Origin: Bradyrhizobium sp. in8p8
Lineage (GTDB): Bacteria > Pseudomonadota > Alphaproteobacteria > Rhizobiales > Xanthobacteraceae
Length of the DNA: 64,000 nt
Reading direction: 5' to 3'
Assembly (NCBI RefSeq): GCF_000426845.1
Contig: NZ_AUGD01000004.1
Span: 186,001-250,000 of the forward strand
Both the position numbers and the translations under genes were made by a program. How positions within the stretch are numbered: position 1 is the stretch's first letter; every line of letters begins with the position of its first letter. This document shows, piece after piece, positions 1 to 8,576 of this stretch. The notes beneath the pieces were generated by a model. That model saw only the letters and a program-made list of their open reading frames with translations. It made no database searches and was not told where the DNA came from.

Positions 1-581
1 TGGTGATGCTCGCCGCCGACGCCTTCGGCGTGCTGCCGCCGATCGCCAAGCTCTCGCCGGCGCAGGCGATGTATCATTTCCTGTCCGGCTACACCGCCAA
101 GGTCGCCGGCACCGAGCGCGGTCTCGGCAACGAGCCGCAGCCGGAGTTCTCCACCTGCTTCGGCTCGCCCTTCCTGCCGCTCGACCCCTCGGTCTACGGC
201 AACATGCTGCGCGACCTCATCGCCCAGCACAATGTCGATTGCTGGCTGGTCAATACGGGGTGGACCGGCGGCAAGTACGGTGTCGGCTCGCGCATGCCGA
301 TCAAGGTGACGCGCGCGCTGCTCACCGCAGCGCTCGACGGTTCGCTTCGCAACGTCGAATTCCGCACCGACAAGTATTTCGGCTTCGCGGTCCCCACCGC
401 GCTGCCGGGCGTGCCTCACGAGATCCTCAACCCGGTCAATACCTGGAAGGACAAGGACGAGTTCGACAAGACCGCCCGCGCGCTGGTCGGCATGTTCCAG
501 AAGAACTTTGCCAAGTTCGAAGCCCAGGTCGACGCGGAAGTGCGTGCGGCCGCGCCGGACGTGAAGCTGGCGGCGGAGTGA
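1..581 (+). CDS. pckA: Phosphoenolpyruvate carboxykinase (ATP), C-terminal part
   Basis: This is the 3' end of a gene that begins outside the window; the reading frame starts at base 3 and about 192 residues remain, roughly the last third of a usual 530-540 residue enzyme. The enzyme decarboxylates oxaloacetate to phosphoenolpyruvate using ATP, the first committed step of gluconeogenesis from C4 acids, and is cytosolic. The visible part carries typical late motifs of the ATP-dependent family, including YTAKVAGTE, the conserved GWTGG block and the R-x-P-I-K-x-T-R segment. A strong hairpin with a T-tract follows the stop codon. Family assignment is secure; only start and ATP-binding core are missing because of the window edge. 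Confidence 0.95.
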   Translation, partial: VMLAADAFGVLPPIAKLSPAQAMYHFLSGYTAKVAGTERGLGNEPQPEFSTCFGSPFLPLDPSVYGNMLRDLIAQHNVDCWLVNTGWTGGKYGVGSRMPIKVTRALLTAALDGSLRNVEFRTDKYFGFAVPTALPGVPHEILNPVNTWKDKDEFDKTARALVGMFQKNFAKFEAQVDAEVRAAAPDVKLAAE

Positions 582-600
582 TCGCTCTCCCTTCAATGCA

Positions 601-628
601 AAGGGCGGCCGCAAGGCCGCCCTTTTTG
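601..628 (+). terminator. Rho-independent terminator after pckA
   Basis: A 10-bp GC-rich stem (601-610 paired with 615-624) with a GCAA loop is followed by a run of T. It lies 20 bases after the pckA stop. The convergent thioesterase gene ends at 676, so the A-run on the left may let it work for both strands. Confidence 0.85.
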
Positions 629-675
629 TTTGTCGCACAATCTTTCCGCCGTCCTTGATGAGTTCGTGGACGCAG

Positions 676-1491
676 CTACGCCTTGAAGTACGCGATCTGC
701 GTCGTGGTCGCGAGCAGGCGGCCGTTCGGCGACCACAGCTCGCCATGCTGATCGCCGTAGCTCCGGTGAAAGATCTTGGCGTCCGCGGTCGCCAGCACGC
801 GCGTGGTGTCCTCGGCGGCGAGGTTTTCGCTCGTGGTGTGGAAGTAGGTCGTCAGCGACACCGTGCCGAACGGCACCAGCTCGCGTCGCGCATGGAAGAC
901 GCGGCCGAAGAAGGCGTCCGACATCGACATCAGCGACAGCATGTCGAGCTTGCGCGGCGTGCGGTCGCTGATCCAGAGCTTCGAATAGGTGCTGGCGGGG
1001 TCGGCCTGCCGCGGGCCGATCCGCATCTCGCCCTCGACGAAGCGGAATTCGTACTGGTTGGCCCACGCCGCCGAGATCTTCGGGAACGGCAGCGTCTGTT
1101 CGAACGGCGTCGCGTCGGGGACCTCGACCACCCGGTGCTCCCAGGACGGCCGGCGCTCGGCGAACACGGCGGTGGCGAGCGTTGCGACCTCGCCGCCGTT
1201 CTGCGACAGCTCCACGCTCCAATGCTGGCTGGAGCGGTTGGCCTTCACCAGCCGCACGTCGAGATCGAACGCTCCCTTGGCGATCGGCGCGCAGTAATTG
1301 ACGGTCATTGCCAAGGGATCGCCGGCGCGTTGCGGGTGCTCCATCAGCGCGCGCAGGATGGTCGCGGCGGTGGCGCCGCCGAACGGACCGACGAAGGCCC
1401 AGTAATCGTCGCTGGTGTGCCCCTGCCAGCTTGAGTCACCGGCGGTGATGCGGGTGGCGTCGTCGAAGGGGTGCGGGAGCTTGGAGTGCAT
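676..1491 (-). CDS. Acyl-CoA thioesterase-like protein (double hotdog)
   Basis: The 271-residue protein has the two-hotdog layout of the TesB-like/4HBT_3 thioesterase family. The first half contains the FGG-A-A segment typical of the long hotdog helix (about residues 37-50). The second half contains the LTTYFHTT strand and the final strand ending at AYFKA. Members hydrolyse acyl-CoA esters in the cytosol; the substrate cannot be read from sequence. It starts at an ATG at 1491 and is a single-gene unit convergent to pckA. A 29-bp-armed inverted repeat lies just upstream. The thioesterase fold is fairly sure; the physiological role is unknown. Confidence 0.8.
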   Translation of the reverse strand: MHSKLPHPFDDATRITAGDSSWQGHTSDDYWAFVGPFGGATAATILRALMEHPQRAGDPLAMTVNYCAPIAKGAFDLDVRLVKANRSSQHWSVELSQNGGEVATLATAVFAERRPSWEHRVVEVPDATPFEQTLPFPKISAAWANQYEFRFVEGEMRIGPRQADPASTYSKLWISDRTPRKLDMLSLMSMSDAFFGRVFHARRELVPFGTVSLTTYFHTTSENLAAEDTTRVLATADAKIFHRSYGDQHGELWSPNGRLLATTTQIAYFKA

Positions 1492-1515
1492 TGTTGGTCC
1501 TCGATGCCTCCACAG

Positions 1516-1597
1516 CCGTCATTGCCAGCGCAGCGAAGCAATCCGGGCTCTTTCCACGGAGACGGTCTGGATTGCTTCGCTGCGCTCGCAATGACGG
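1516..1597. repeat. Intergenic inverted repeat (29-bp arms)
   Basis: Left arm 1516-1544 and right arm 1569-1597 are reverse complements with one mismatch in 29 bases, separated by a 24-base loop. The sequence resembles short palindromic repeats scattered between rhizobial genes. It lies between the divergently placed thioesterase start and the glgP end, so it is not obviously a terminator. Confidence 0.75.
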
Positions 1598-1715
1598 CGG
1601 TTGAGGTTGCGGCGTCGTGTCACCGTGCCGCCTTGGGGATGATGGCGATCATATCATCATCCCTTGCAGAGGATGCAATAACCTCGCAGGTAACCCGCTT
1701 CCACACCGCGGAAAA

Positions 1716-4265
1716 TCAGCCCGCGGCGTCGCGCAGGTTCGGCAGCAGCGGCGTGGTCGGATTGACTGGCACGTTCCAGATCTCCTCGGCGTATTCGCGG
1801 ATGGTGCGGTCCGAGGAGAACCAGGCCATGCGCGCGACGTTGAGGATGGAGGCCCGCGTCCAGGCCGGTATCACCTGCCAGCGCGCATCGACCGCGCGCT
1901 GCGCCTCGTAATAGGAATCGAAATCGGCGCTGACCATGTAATGGTCGAGATAGCGCAGCGCATGCGCGATCGATTCGAAGCGGCCGGGGTCGCCGGGCGA
2001 GAACTCGCCGGCGCCGATCGCATTGATGGCGCGCTGCAGTTTCGGCGAATTGCGGATCACGTCCGATGCGTCCAGCCCCTGCTTGCGCCGGATCATGACG
2101 TCGCCGGCTTCCATGCCGAAGATCGCGATGTTCTCCGCGCCGACATGGTCGCGGATCTCGATATTGGCGCCGTCGAGCGTGCCGATCGTGATGGCGCCGT
2201 TGAGCGCCAGCTTCATGTTTCCGGTGCCGGAGGCTTCCATGCCGGCGGTGGAGATCTGCTCGGACAGGTCGGCCGCGGGAATGATCACCTCGGCGAGGCT
2301 GACATTGTAGTCAGGCAGGAACACGACCTTGAGCTTGCCGTCGATTGCGGGATCGTTGTTGACGATCTCGGCGACGTCGTTGATCAGCTTGATGATGAGC
2401 TTGGCGTAGCGATAGCTCGCCGCAGCCTTGCCGGCGAAGATCTTCACCCGCGGCACCCAGTTGCCGTTCGGATCGTCCTTGATGGCCTGGTACAGCGCGA
2501 CCGTCTCGATGATGTTGAGCAGCTGGCGCTTGTACTCGTGGATACGCTTGATCTGCACGTCGAACAGCGCGCTCGGATCGACCTTGATGCCGAGCCGCTC
2601 GCCGATCACGCGCGCCAGGGCCGTCTTGTTGTGGTGCTTGACGTTGCGGAATCTCTTCTGGAATTCGACGTCGCTCGCGCGCGCCTCGATCAGGCCGAGC
2701 TGGGTCGGATCGTCGAGCACGGCATCGCCGCAGGTCTCGCGCAACAACTCGGTCAGCTTCGGGTTCGCCAGCATCAGCCAGCGGCGGAAGGTGATGCCGT
2801 TGGTCTTGTTGGTGATGCGGCCGGGATAGAGATGGTTGAGGTCGTGGAAAACGGTCTCGCGCATCAGGTCCGAATGCATCGCCGAGACGCCGTTGATGCG
2901 GTGCGAGCCGACGAAGGCGAGCTGCCCCATGCGCACACGGCGGCCGCTCTTCTCGTCGATCAGCGAGACCGAGGCGCGGAAGTCGATGTCGCCGGGGCAG
3001 CGTGCTTCGGCGAGCGCCAGATGCTGCACGTTGATGCGGTAGATGATCTCCAGATGCCGCGGCAGCAGCCGCTCGAACAGCTCGACCGGCCAGGTCTCGA
3101 GCGCCTCGGGCAGCAGCGTGTGGTTGGTGTAGGAGAGGGTGGCGACCGTGATCTTCCAAGCCTCGTCCCAGCGGAAATTGTGGAGGTCGACGAGGATCCG
3201 CATCAGCTCGGTTACGGCGAGGCTCGGATGGGTGTCGTTGAGCTGCACCGCGACCTTGCCTGCCAGGCTGCGCAACTGCCCATCGGACGACAGATGTCGC
3301 TTGACCAGGTCCTGAAGCGAGGCGGAGACGAAGAAATATTCCTGGCGCAGCCGCAGCTCGCGGCCCGCCGGGCTCTCGTCGTTCGGATAGAGGAACTTGC
3401 AGATCGCCTCCGCGCGCGCCTGTTCGGCGCTGGCGCTGACGTAATCGCCCTTGTTGAACGCGTCGAGCTTGAGCGGATCGGGCGAGCGGGCCGACCACAG
3501 CCGGAGCGCATTGACGTGCTGGCCGCGCCAGCCCACGATCGGCGTGTCATAGGCGATGGCCTGCACGGTCTCGGCCGGATGCCAGATCGCGCGGTCGCGG
3601 CCCTTGTCGTCGACATGCTCGACGCCGCCGCCGAAATTGACGTCGTAGATCACCTCGGGCCGCTGCAACTCCCAGGGGTTGCCGAAGCCCAGCCACTCGT
3701 CCGGATATTCCTGCTGCCAGCCCTGATTGATGATCTGGCGAAACAGGCCGTAATCGTAGCGGATGCCGTAGCCGATCGCGGGGATCGACAGCGTCGCCAT
3801 GCTCTCCATGAAGCATGCCGCGAGCCGGCCGAGGCCGCCATTGCCGAGCGCGGCGTCTGGCTCGCATTTGCGCAACTCGGGCAGCGAGACGCCGAGATCG
3901 CCGAGCGCGAGCTCGAAGATCTTCAGAAGGCCCATATTGTTGAGCGCGTCGGTGAACAGGCGACCGATCAGGAATTCGAGCGAGAGATAATAGACCCGCT
4001 TGCGCCCGGTATCGTAGCTGTGCTTCTCGGCCGTGAGCCAGCGATGCACGATGCGGTCGCGCAGCGCCAGCGCCGCGGCCTGGTACCAGTCGTGCTTTGT
4101 CGCCATGCCCGCGTCCTTGCCGATGGCAAGGCGCAGCTTTGCCAGGATGGCGCCCTTGATCTCGGTCAGCGCGAGTTCGTCGATAGGCTGTCCGGGGGCG
4201 GAATAATTGGGCTGGAACGATGAATCCTGCAAAGCCTTCACTTCCTGGGTCGAAAGAGCTCTCAA
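1716..4265 (-). CDS. glgP: Glycogen/starch/alpha-glucan phosphorylase
   Basis: Up to 849 residues, matching the 820-850 of family GT35. The enzyme removes glucose from the non-reducing ends of alpha-1,4-glucans with phosphate, giving glucose-1-phosphate, using pyridoxal phosphate. Diagnostic blocks are YYLSLEFLIGR near the N-terminus, LGNGGLGRLAACF, and EASGTGNMKLALNG. The last contains the PLP lysine, residue 685 when counted from 4265. The longest frame begins with TTG at 4265. Another TTG at 4232, with a purine-rich stretch before it, would give a product beginning MQDSSFQP, so the start is uncertain by about 11 residues. No other glycogen gene (glgA, B, C, X) is adjacent in this window. 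Confidence 0.95.
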   Translation of the reverse strand: MRALSTQEVKALQDSSFQPNYSAPGQPIDELALTEIKGAILAKLRLAIGKDAGMATKHDWYQAAALALRDRIVHRWLTAEKHSYDTGRKRVYYLSLEFLIGRLFTDALNNMGLLKIFELALGDLGVSLPELRKCEPDAALGNGGLGRLAACFMESMATLSIPAIGYGIRYDYGLFRQIINQGWQQEYPDEWLGFGNPWELQRPEVIYDVNFGGGVEHVDDKGRDRAIWHPAETVQAIAYDTPIVGWRGQHVNALRLWSARSPDPLKLDAFNKGDYVSASAEQARAEAICKFLYPNDESPAGRELRLRQEYFFVSASLQDLVKRHLSSDGQLRSLAGKVAVQLNDTHPSLAVTELMRILVDLHNFRWDEAWKITVATLSYTNHTLLPEALETWPVELFERLLPRHLEIIYRINVQHLALAEARCPGDIDFRASVSLIDEKSGRRVRMGQLAFVGSHRINGVSAMHSDLMRETVFHDLNHLYPGRITNKTNGITFRRWLMLANPKLTELLRETCGDAVLDDPTQLGLIEARASDVEFQKRFRNVKHHNKTALARVIGERLGIKVDPSALFDVQIKRIHEYKRQLLNIIETVALYQAIKDDPNGNWVPRVKIFAGKAAASYRYAKLIIKLINDVAEIVNNDPAIDGKLKVVFLPDYNVSLAEVIIPAADLSEQISTAGMEASGTGNMKLALNGAITIGTLDGANIEIRDHVGAENIAIFGMEAGDVMIRRKQGLDASDVIRNSPKLQRAINAIGAGEFSPGDPGRFESIAHALRYLDHYMVSADFDSYYEAQRAVDARWQVIPAWTRASILNVARMAWFSSDRTIREYAEEIWNVPVNPTTPLLPNLRDAAG

Positions 4266-4437
4266 CTAACCCTACGCGTCCTGCCCTTGCACCGGAACTG
4301 TCGTCGGTGCGGTCGTGCATTGCGCTGGCGTAAATTTATGCAAGGAACGGGCCGACTTGGGTACCCGGGGGAGCACGGAGAAACCGGGATTCGGTGCTAG
4401 ATTAAGGAAGATTCAGCCATCAGTATGGAGACGCCTC

Positions 4438-4680
4438 ATGAGAACGCCCACGCGAGTGCTGATCGAAATCGCTACTGCCCTCCTCGTCGTCTGCATTGGC
4501 GCCTCCAGCGCGGCGCTTGGCGCCGGCAAATCCGGCCGCAGCCCCGACGGCCTCAGCTGCGGCTTCACGGTCCCGCAGAAGGCGTCTCCCGCAGCTCGCT
4601 GCGCTGCGATCAAGCGCCAATGTGGCGGCAAGTTCTACGCAAATGCGTGCGGTGACAGATTGATCTCCGCAGCAAGCTGA
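4438..4680 (+). CDS. Small exported protein of unknown function
   Basis: An 80-residue product starting at the ATG at 4438. The first 30 residues form a convincing signal peptide: basic start, then a hydrophobic stretch containing ALLVVCIGASSAALG. The mature part is about 50 residues with four cysteines (C49, C60, C66, C74 approximately), which would suit a small disulfide-bonded periplasmic protein. It resembles short cysteine-containing exported proteins common in Bradyrhizobium, but no named domain is recognised. It lies between the divergent glgP and the convergent LysR gene. It is probably a real gene, because the signal peptide and cysteine pattern are unlikely by chance. Confidence 0.6.
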   Translation: MRTPTRVLIEIATALLVVCIGASSAALGAGKSGRSPDGLSCGFTVPQKASPAARCAAIKRQCGGKFYANACGDRLISAAS

Positions 4681-4702
4681 GAGCGCCGAAGGTTCAGCAG
4701 AC

Positions 4703-5566
4703 TCAAGCCGCCTTCGTTTGCACCGCATCGCAAAACTGCGCCAGACGATCGGCGAGCCGCAGCGTTGCCGGACTCGCATTGGGCGAGGCCATCAGTGCGA
4801 GCTCGGTCTTGTTGATCGGTGCAAAGCCTTCCTTCGCCGTCAGCACGCGGTGGTCTGAGAGGATCGACATCTCCGACAGGATGCTCAGCCCCATGCCGGC
4901 GGCGACCGCGGCCTGGATGCCGGCGAGGCTCGATGACGTGTAGGCGGTGTGCCAGGCGCGGCCCGCGCTTTCCAGCGCGTGGATGGCGCCGGCGCGATAG
5001 ATGCAGCCGAGCGGAAAGCCGATCAGCGGCACGGACGGCACGTCGACGTCGACCGGATGGCTCTTGCTGGTGACCCAGTGCACCCGCTCCGGCCACACCG
5101 CGACCGCGCCCTTCTCGCCGGCCTCCCGCTTGTAGAGCGCAAGATCGAGCTCGCCGCGTTCGAGATCGTGGGCGAGGTGCTTGCTCTGGCCCGCGCGCAC
5201 GTCGAGGCGCAGGCGTGGATGCGAGCGCGAGAACGCGCCCAGCAGCTTCGCCAGGCGGTAGGCCGCGAAATCCTCGGGAATACCGAGCCGGATCGCGCCC
5301 TCGCCGTCGGGCTGGCGCAACACGTCGCGCGCCTCCTCGGCGAGCGAGAGCAGCCGGCGCGCATAGGAAAGCAGCCGCTCGCCCGCCTCGGTCGGGCGCA
5401 CGTCCTTGCCGTCGCGATGCAGAAGCACCTGACCGACATCCTCCTCCAGGCGCTTGATCTGCTGGCTCACGGTCGATTGCGTGCGGTGGACGCGCGCGCC
5501 GGCGCGGGTGAAGCCGCCGGCCTCGACGACCGAGACGAAGCTGCGCAGCAGCTCCAGATCGAGCAT
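4703..5566 (-). CDS. LysR-family transcriptional regulator
   Basis: A 287-residue regulator with an N-terminal winged helix-turn-helix (residues 1-60; the recognition region includes TQSTVSQQIKRLEEDVG) followed by a periplasmic-binding-like effector domain. The start at 5566 (MLDLELLRSF) fits the family; the longer frame to 5608 adds residues with no family match. The gene is divergent from an EamA transporter, 97 bases between starts. LysR regulators in this arrangement usually control the neighbouring gene together with themselves. An interrupted CATTT/AAATG inverted repeat lies in the gap. The effector is unknown. Confidence 0.93.
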   Translation of the reverse strand: MLDLELLRSFVSVVEAGGFTRAGARVHRTQSTVSQQIKRLEEDVGQVLLHRDGKDVRPTEAGERLLSYARRLLSLAEEARDVLRQPDGEGAIRLGIPEDFAAYRLAKLLGAFSRSHPRLRLDVRAGQSKHLAHDLERGELDLALYKREAGEKGAVAVWPERVHWVTSKSHPVDVDVPSVPLIGFPLGCIYRAGAIHALESAGRAWHTAYTSSSLAGIQAAVAAGMGLSILSEMSILSDHRVLTAKEGFAPINKTELALMASPNASPATLRLADRLAQFCDAVQTKAA

Positions 5567-5605
5567 TGCGGCCTCCATTCGAAAATCCACTGATATGGAG
5601 TTAAT

Positions 5606-5622
5606 CATTTAATTTCCAAATG
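5606..5622. promoter_or_regulatory. Possible LysR binding site
   Basis: An imperfectly AT-rich dyad: CATTT at 5606-5610 and AAATG at 5618-5622 with 7 bases between, in the 97-base gap between the divergent LysR and EamA starts. It matches the general T-N11-A form of LysR sites. Only position and symmetry support it. Confidence 0.35.
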
Positions 5623-5663
5623 GCAAGCGATCTCCCTAGATCGAGGGCTCAGGAGAATGCCGC

Positions 5664-6584
5664 ATGTCGCTCGCTCCCTCGGTTTCTGTTCCTCGCAGCC
5701 GTTTCAACACGCTGCCGCTCGCTATCGGTCTGTTCTGCCTGCTCTGGAGCTACGCCTTCATCGCCGGCAAGATCGGCGTCACCCATTGCCCGCCGCTGAT
5801 CCTGCTCGCCGCCCGCTTCTCGCTCGCAGGCATTCTGATCCTGGGCGCCACGATGATACGGGGCGATGATTGGTCCCTGTCCTGGCGCGACGCTGCGGTC
5901 TTCGCAGTGCTCGGCATCGCCAACAACGCGCTCTATCTCGGGCTCGGCTACACCGGCCTGCAATCGGTTTCCGCCGGTCTTGGTGGCCTGATCGTCTCGG
6001 CGAACCCGGTGTTCACGGCCGCGCTCGCCGCGCTTCTCCTCGGCGAGGGCATGACCTGGCGCAAGGCGGGCGGCCTCATGCTCGGCGTGATCGGCGTGAC
6101 GGCGATTGTCTGGCACCGTCTCTCGGTCGGCACGGACTCGCTGCACGGCATCCTCTTCACGCTGGCCTCGCTGGCTTCGATCGTCGCCGGCACCATCCTG
6201 TTCAAGCTGCTCGCGCCGAAGGGGTCGTTGTGGATCGGCAACGGCGTCCAGAACCTCGCCGCCGGCATCGTGCTGACGCCGGTCGCGTTCACCTTCGCCG
6301 ATATCCACGCGATCGACTACACGCCGAGTCTGATCGGCGCGTTCGCCTTCCTCGTGCTCGGCGGCTCGATCCTCGCCTACTGGCTCTGGTTTCATCTGCT
6401 GAAGGTGTGTGGGGCCACCGCTGCCAGCGCCTATCATTTCCTGATGCCACCGCTCGGCATGCTGTTCGCGTTTGTCGTACTCGGAGAGCATGTCGAGGCG
6501 CGCGATCTCTTGGGAATCATCCCGGTGGCGCTCGGCATCTATCTGGTGACGCGACTGGCGAAGGCGGCGGCGTCTGCAAGCTGA
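5664..6584 (+). CDS. EamA/DMT-superfamily transporter
   Basis: A 306-residue inner-membrane protein with about ten hydrophobic segments arranged as two EamA repeats. The first repeat covers roughly residues 15-145 and the second 155-300. Each has the typical late motif (ANPVFTAALAALLLGE in repeat 1, FLMPPLGMLFAFVVLGE in repeat 2). Members export amino acids or other small metabolites by secondary transport; the substrate is not predictable. Divergence from the LysR gene suggests that the regulator controls its expression. The ATG at 5664 lies 97 bases from the LysR start. Confidence 0.92.
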   Translation: MSLAPSVSVPRSRFNTLPLAIGLFCLLWSYAFIAGKIGVTHCPPLILLAARFSLAGILILGATMIRGDDWSLSWRDAAVFAVLGIANNALYLGLGYTGLQSVSAGLGGLIVSANPVFTAALAALLLGEGMTWRKAGGLMLGVIGVTAIVWHRLSVGTDSLHGILFTLASLASIVAGTILFKLLAPKGSLWIGNGVQNLAAGIVLTPVAFTFADIHAIDYTPSLIGAFAFLVLGGSILAYWLWFHLLKVCGATAASAYHFLMPPLGMLFAFVVLGEHVEARDLLGIIPVALGIYLVTRLAKAAASAS

Positions 6585-6613
6585 GAAAGCCCTGCTGTCT
6601 CCCCAACGTCCGG

Positions 6614-7384
6614 CTAGTCTTTCCGGAACACGATCGACGCCATCCATCCCGTCATCAGAGCCATCGCCACTGTTGCAAGGCCGTAGAGCAACCCGTTGTG
6701 CCGCGCACTGTTGGCGACGAACTGCTCGAAGCCGACCTTGACGATCTCGAAGGCGGTGTCGGTCTTGCCGATGAACGCCCCGTTCGCAAACAGCTTGATC
6801 TCGACCTGATAGGTGCCGATCGGGACCTCTCCCGGCAGTGGAATGCCGGTCCGGAACAGGGTCGGCGTCAGGAACGTCACCGCGCTCGAATCCTCGCGGT
6901 AGAGGCCGCGCTGGGTGCGCAGGCGAATGAAGGCCGAGCGGAACACATCGTGGGGCACCACGTCGGCGTAATCGCCGCCGACTCGCTGCGTCAGCAGCAC
7001 GTTGTTGAGCCCGATCTGCTGTCGCCGCGCGATCTCGGGCGAGGTGATCGCATCGAAGGGGCGGTTGGCGAACAGCGCGAGATAGCTCGGCACCTGCAGG
7101 AACTGCCGGTAGTCGGTGTTGATCCAGATCCCGAAGGTGCGCTCCTTGCGCCGCGTCACCATGTCCGCGCGCGGGCCCATCACGGTGACCACGAGATCGT
7201 AGGCCGTGCGGTCGGCCGGCGTCGTGGCGTCCTTTTCCACCGAGCCGAACAGCACCAGCTCCTCGCCCGAATAGTTCGGCGTCACCGTGACCCGATGGTT
7301 GGAGACTGACACGATCAGCCGCTCGGCCCGCGCGGCGCCGCCGAGCAGCAGGACGAGAGCGATGGCGAGAAGCACGCGAATCAT
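6614..7384 (-). CDS. TIGR02186-family membrane-anchored protein
   Basis: A 256-residue protein beginning at 7384. It has an N-terminal signal peptide (LLAIALVLLLGGAARA), a long extracytoplasmic beta-rich region and one C-terminal membrane segment (about residues 230-250, containing GLATVAMALMTGWMASIVF). This architecture and the neighbourhood match TIGR02186, an alphaproteobacterial family normally encoded next to a TauE/SafE exporter. Its ATG overlaps the TGA of the exporter gene by four bases (7381-7384), so the two are translationally coupled. The role is probably accessory to the exporter; no biochemical function is known to me. Confidence 0.85.
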   Translation of the reverse strand: MIRVLLAIALVLLLGGAARAERLIVSVSNHRVTVTPNYSGEELVLFGSVEKDATTPADRTAYDLVVTVMGPRADMVTRRKERTFGIWINTDYRQFLQVPSYLALFANRPFDAITSPEIARRQQIGLNNVLLTQRVGGDYADVVPHDVFRSAFIRLRTQRGLYREDSSAVTFLTPTLFRTGIPLPGEVPIGTYQVEIKLFANGAFIGKTDTAFEIVKVGFEQFVANSARHNGLLYGLATVAMALMTGWMASIVFRKD

Positions 7385-8298
7385 CCGCTCACTCCGAGCT
7401 CGCGGATGGTGAAGAGGTCCGAGGGCTGGATCACCAGCTCGATCGCAAAGCGGATTCCGACCGAGAGGATCAAGAGGCCGAGCAGCAGCCGCAGCTGCTC
7501 GCCGCGGATCTTCTGGCCGGCGCGGGCACCGAACTGCGCACCGGTAACGCCGCCCACCATCAGGATCAGCGCCAGCACGGCGTCGACCAGGTGATTGGTC
7601 ACGGCGTGCAGCATGGTCGCGAACAGCATCGTGACCAGCGTCAGCACCATCGAGGTTCCGATCACCGTCGAGGTCGGGACTCTGAGCAGATAGATCATGA
7701 CCGGCACCAGGATGAAGCCGCCGCCGATGCCCATGATGGCGCCGATGAAGCCGATCGCGATGCCGACGACCACGACCGGAATTACCGAGAGATAGATCTT
7801 CGAGCGCTTGAACCGCATCTTCAGCGGCAGGCCGTGGATCCAGTTGTGCGTGCGGCGTGGCGGCAGCGCGCCGCGTCGGGTGCGCATCAAGGCGCGCAGG
7901 CCCTCGTAGAACATCAGGCCGCCGACCGTGGTGAGCAGCACGACGTAGGACAGCGCAATCATCAGATCGAGCTGGCCGAGCGCGCGCAGCTGCGTGAACG
8001 CCCAAACCCCGAGCGCCGTGCCGGTCACCCCGCCGCAGAGCAGCACGGTCGCCAGCGCCGGATCGATCGCGCGCCGCCGCCAGTAAGAGAGCGCGCCGGA
8101 AAAGGACGAGGCCGCGATGTGGCTGGCGACGGAGGCGACCGCGACGGCCGGCGTGATGCCGATGAAGATCAGCAGCGGCGTCATCAGAAAACCGCCGCCG
8201 ATCCCGAACATGCCCGAGACGAAGCCGACCGCCGCGCCCATGGCGAGCACCAGGAAGACGTTGACCGGGAGGTCGGCGATCGGAAGGTAGAGCTGCAT
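7381..8298 (-). CDS. TauE/SafE-family sulfite/anion exporter
   Basis: A 305-residue integral membrane protein with about eight hydrophobic segments in two halves. Each half carries the glycine-rich FGIGGGFLMTPLL-type motif (FGIGGGFLMTP early, MGIGGGFILVP in the second half). This is diagnostic of the TauE/SafE (DUF81) family of sulfite, sulfoacetate or related anion exporters. The start at 8298 (MQLYLPIADLP) is chosen because upstream residues of the long frame look like translated repeat DNA. It is the first gene of a two-gene unit with the TIGR02186 partner. The transported anion is not determined by sequence. Confidence 0.9.
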   Translation of the reverse strand: MQLYLPIADLPVNVFLVLAMGAAVGFVSGMFGIGGGFLMTPLLIFIGITPAVAVASVASHIAASSFSGALSYWRRRAIDPALATVLLCGGVTGTALGVWAFTQLRALGQLDLMIALSYVVLLTTVGGLMFYEGLRALMRTRRGALPPRRTHNWIHGLPLKMRFKRSKIYLSVIPVVVVGIAIGFIGAIMGIGGGFILVPVMIYLLRVPTSTVIGTSMVLTLVTMLFATMLHAVTNHLVDAVLALILMVGGVTGAQFGARAGQKIRGEQLRLLLGLLILSVGIRFAIELVIQPSDLFTIRELGVSG

Positions 8299-8457
8299 CG
8301 AAGGACCACGCTCCGGCGAGACGGATCGATTGCGCGGAATGCCCGCCGGACGGTCGGAACGATTGCCGCGCCCTTCAATAGCGGAATTTGCCGGCCGGCG
8401 GGACCGGGAATTTCGGGCGTGGTGAATGGGCGCGACGGCGGTATCGACGCTTTTGCT

Positions 8458-8568
8458 CCTCACCCCGAGGAGCCGGCGCAGCAGGCGTCTCGAAGGGCGA
8501 GGCCCGGACCGAGAGGCGGGCCTGCATGGTTCGAGACGCGCGCGAGGGCGCGCTCCTCACCATGAGGG
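8458..8568. repeat. Intergenic mosaic repeat
   Basis: An imperfect long inverted repeat. The left side (8458-8497) begins CCTCACCCCGAGGAG and ends GTCTCGAA. The right side (8530-8568) is the approximate reverse complement, ending CTCACCATGAGGG. It fills the space between the upstream end of the TauE gene and the end of the PodJ-like gene. It has the look of the dispersed intergenic repeats common in Bradyrhizobium chromosomes. Confidence 0.65.
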
Positions 8569-8576
8569 GAGAGATT

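Noticed and set aside
1617..4223. 868-residue open frame on the plus strand opposite glgP
   Set aside because: It is a mirror frame of the high-GC glgP gene, Asp/Arg/Ala-rich with no domain; glgP on the minus strand has full family motifs.
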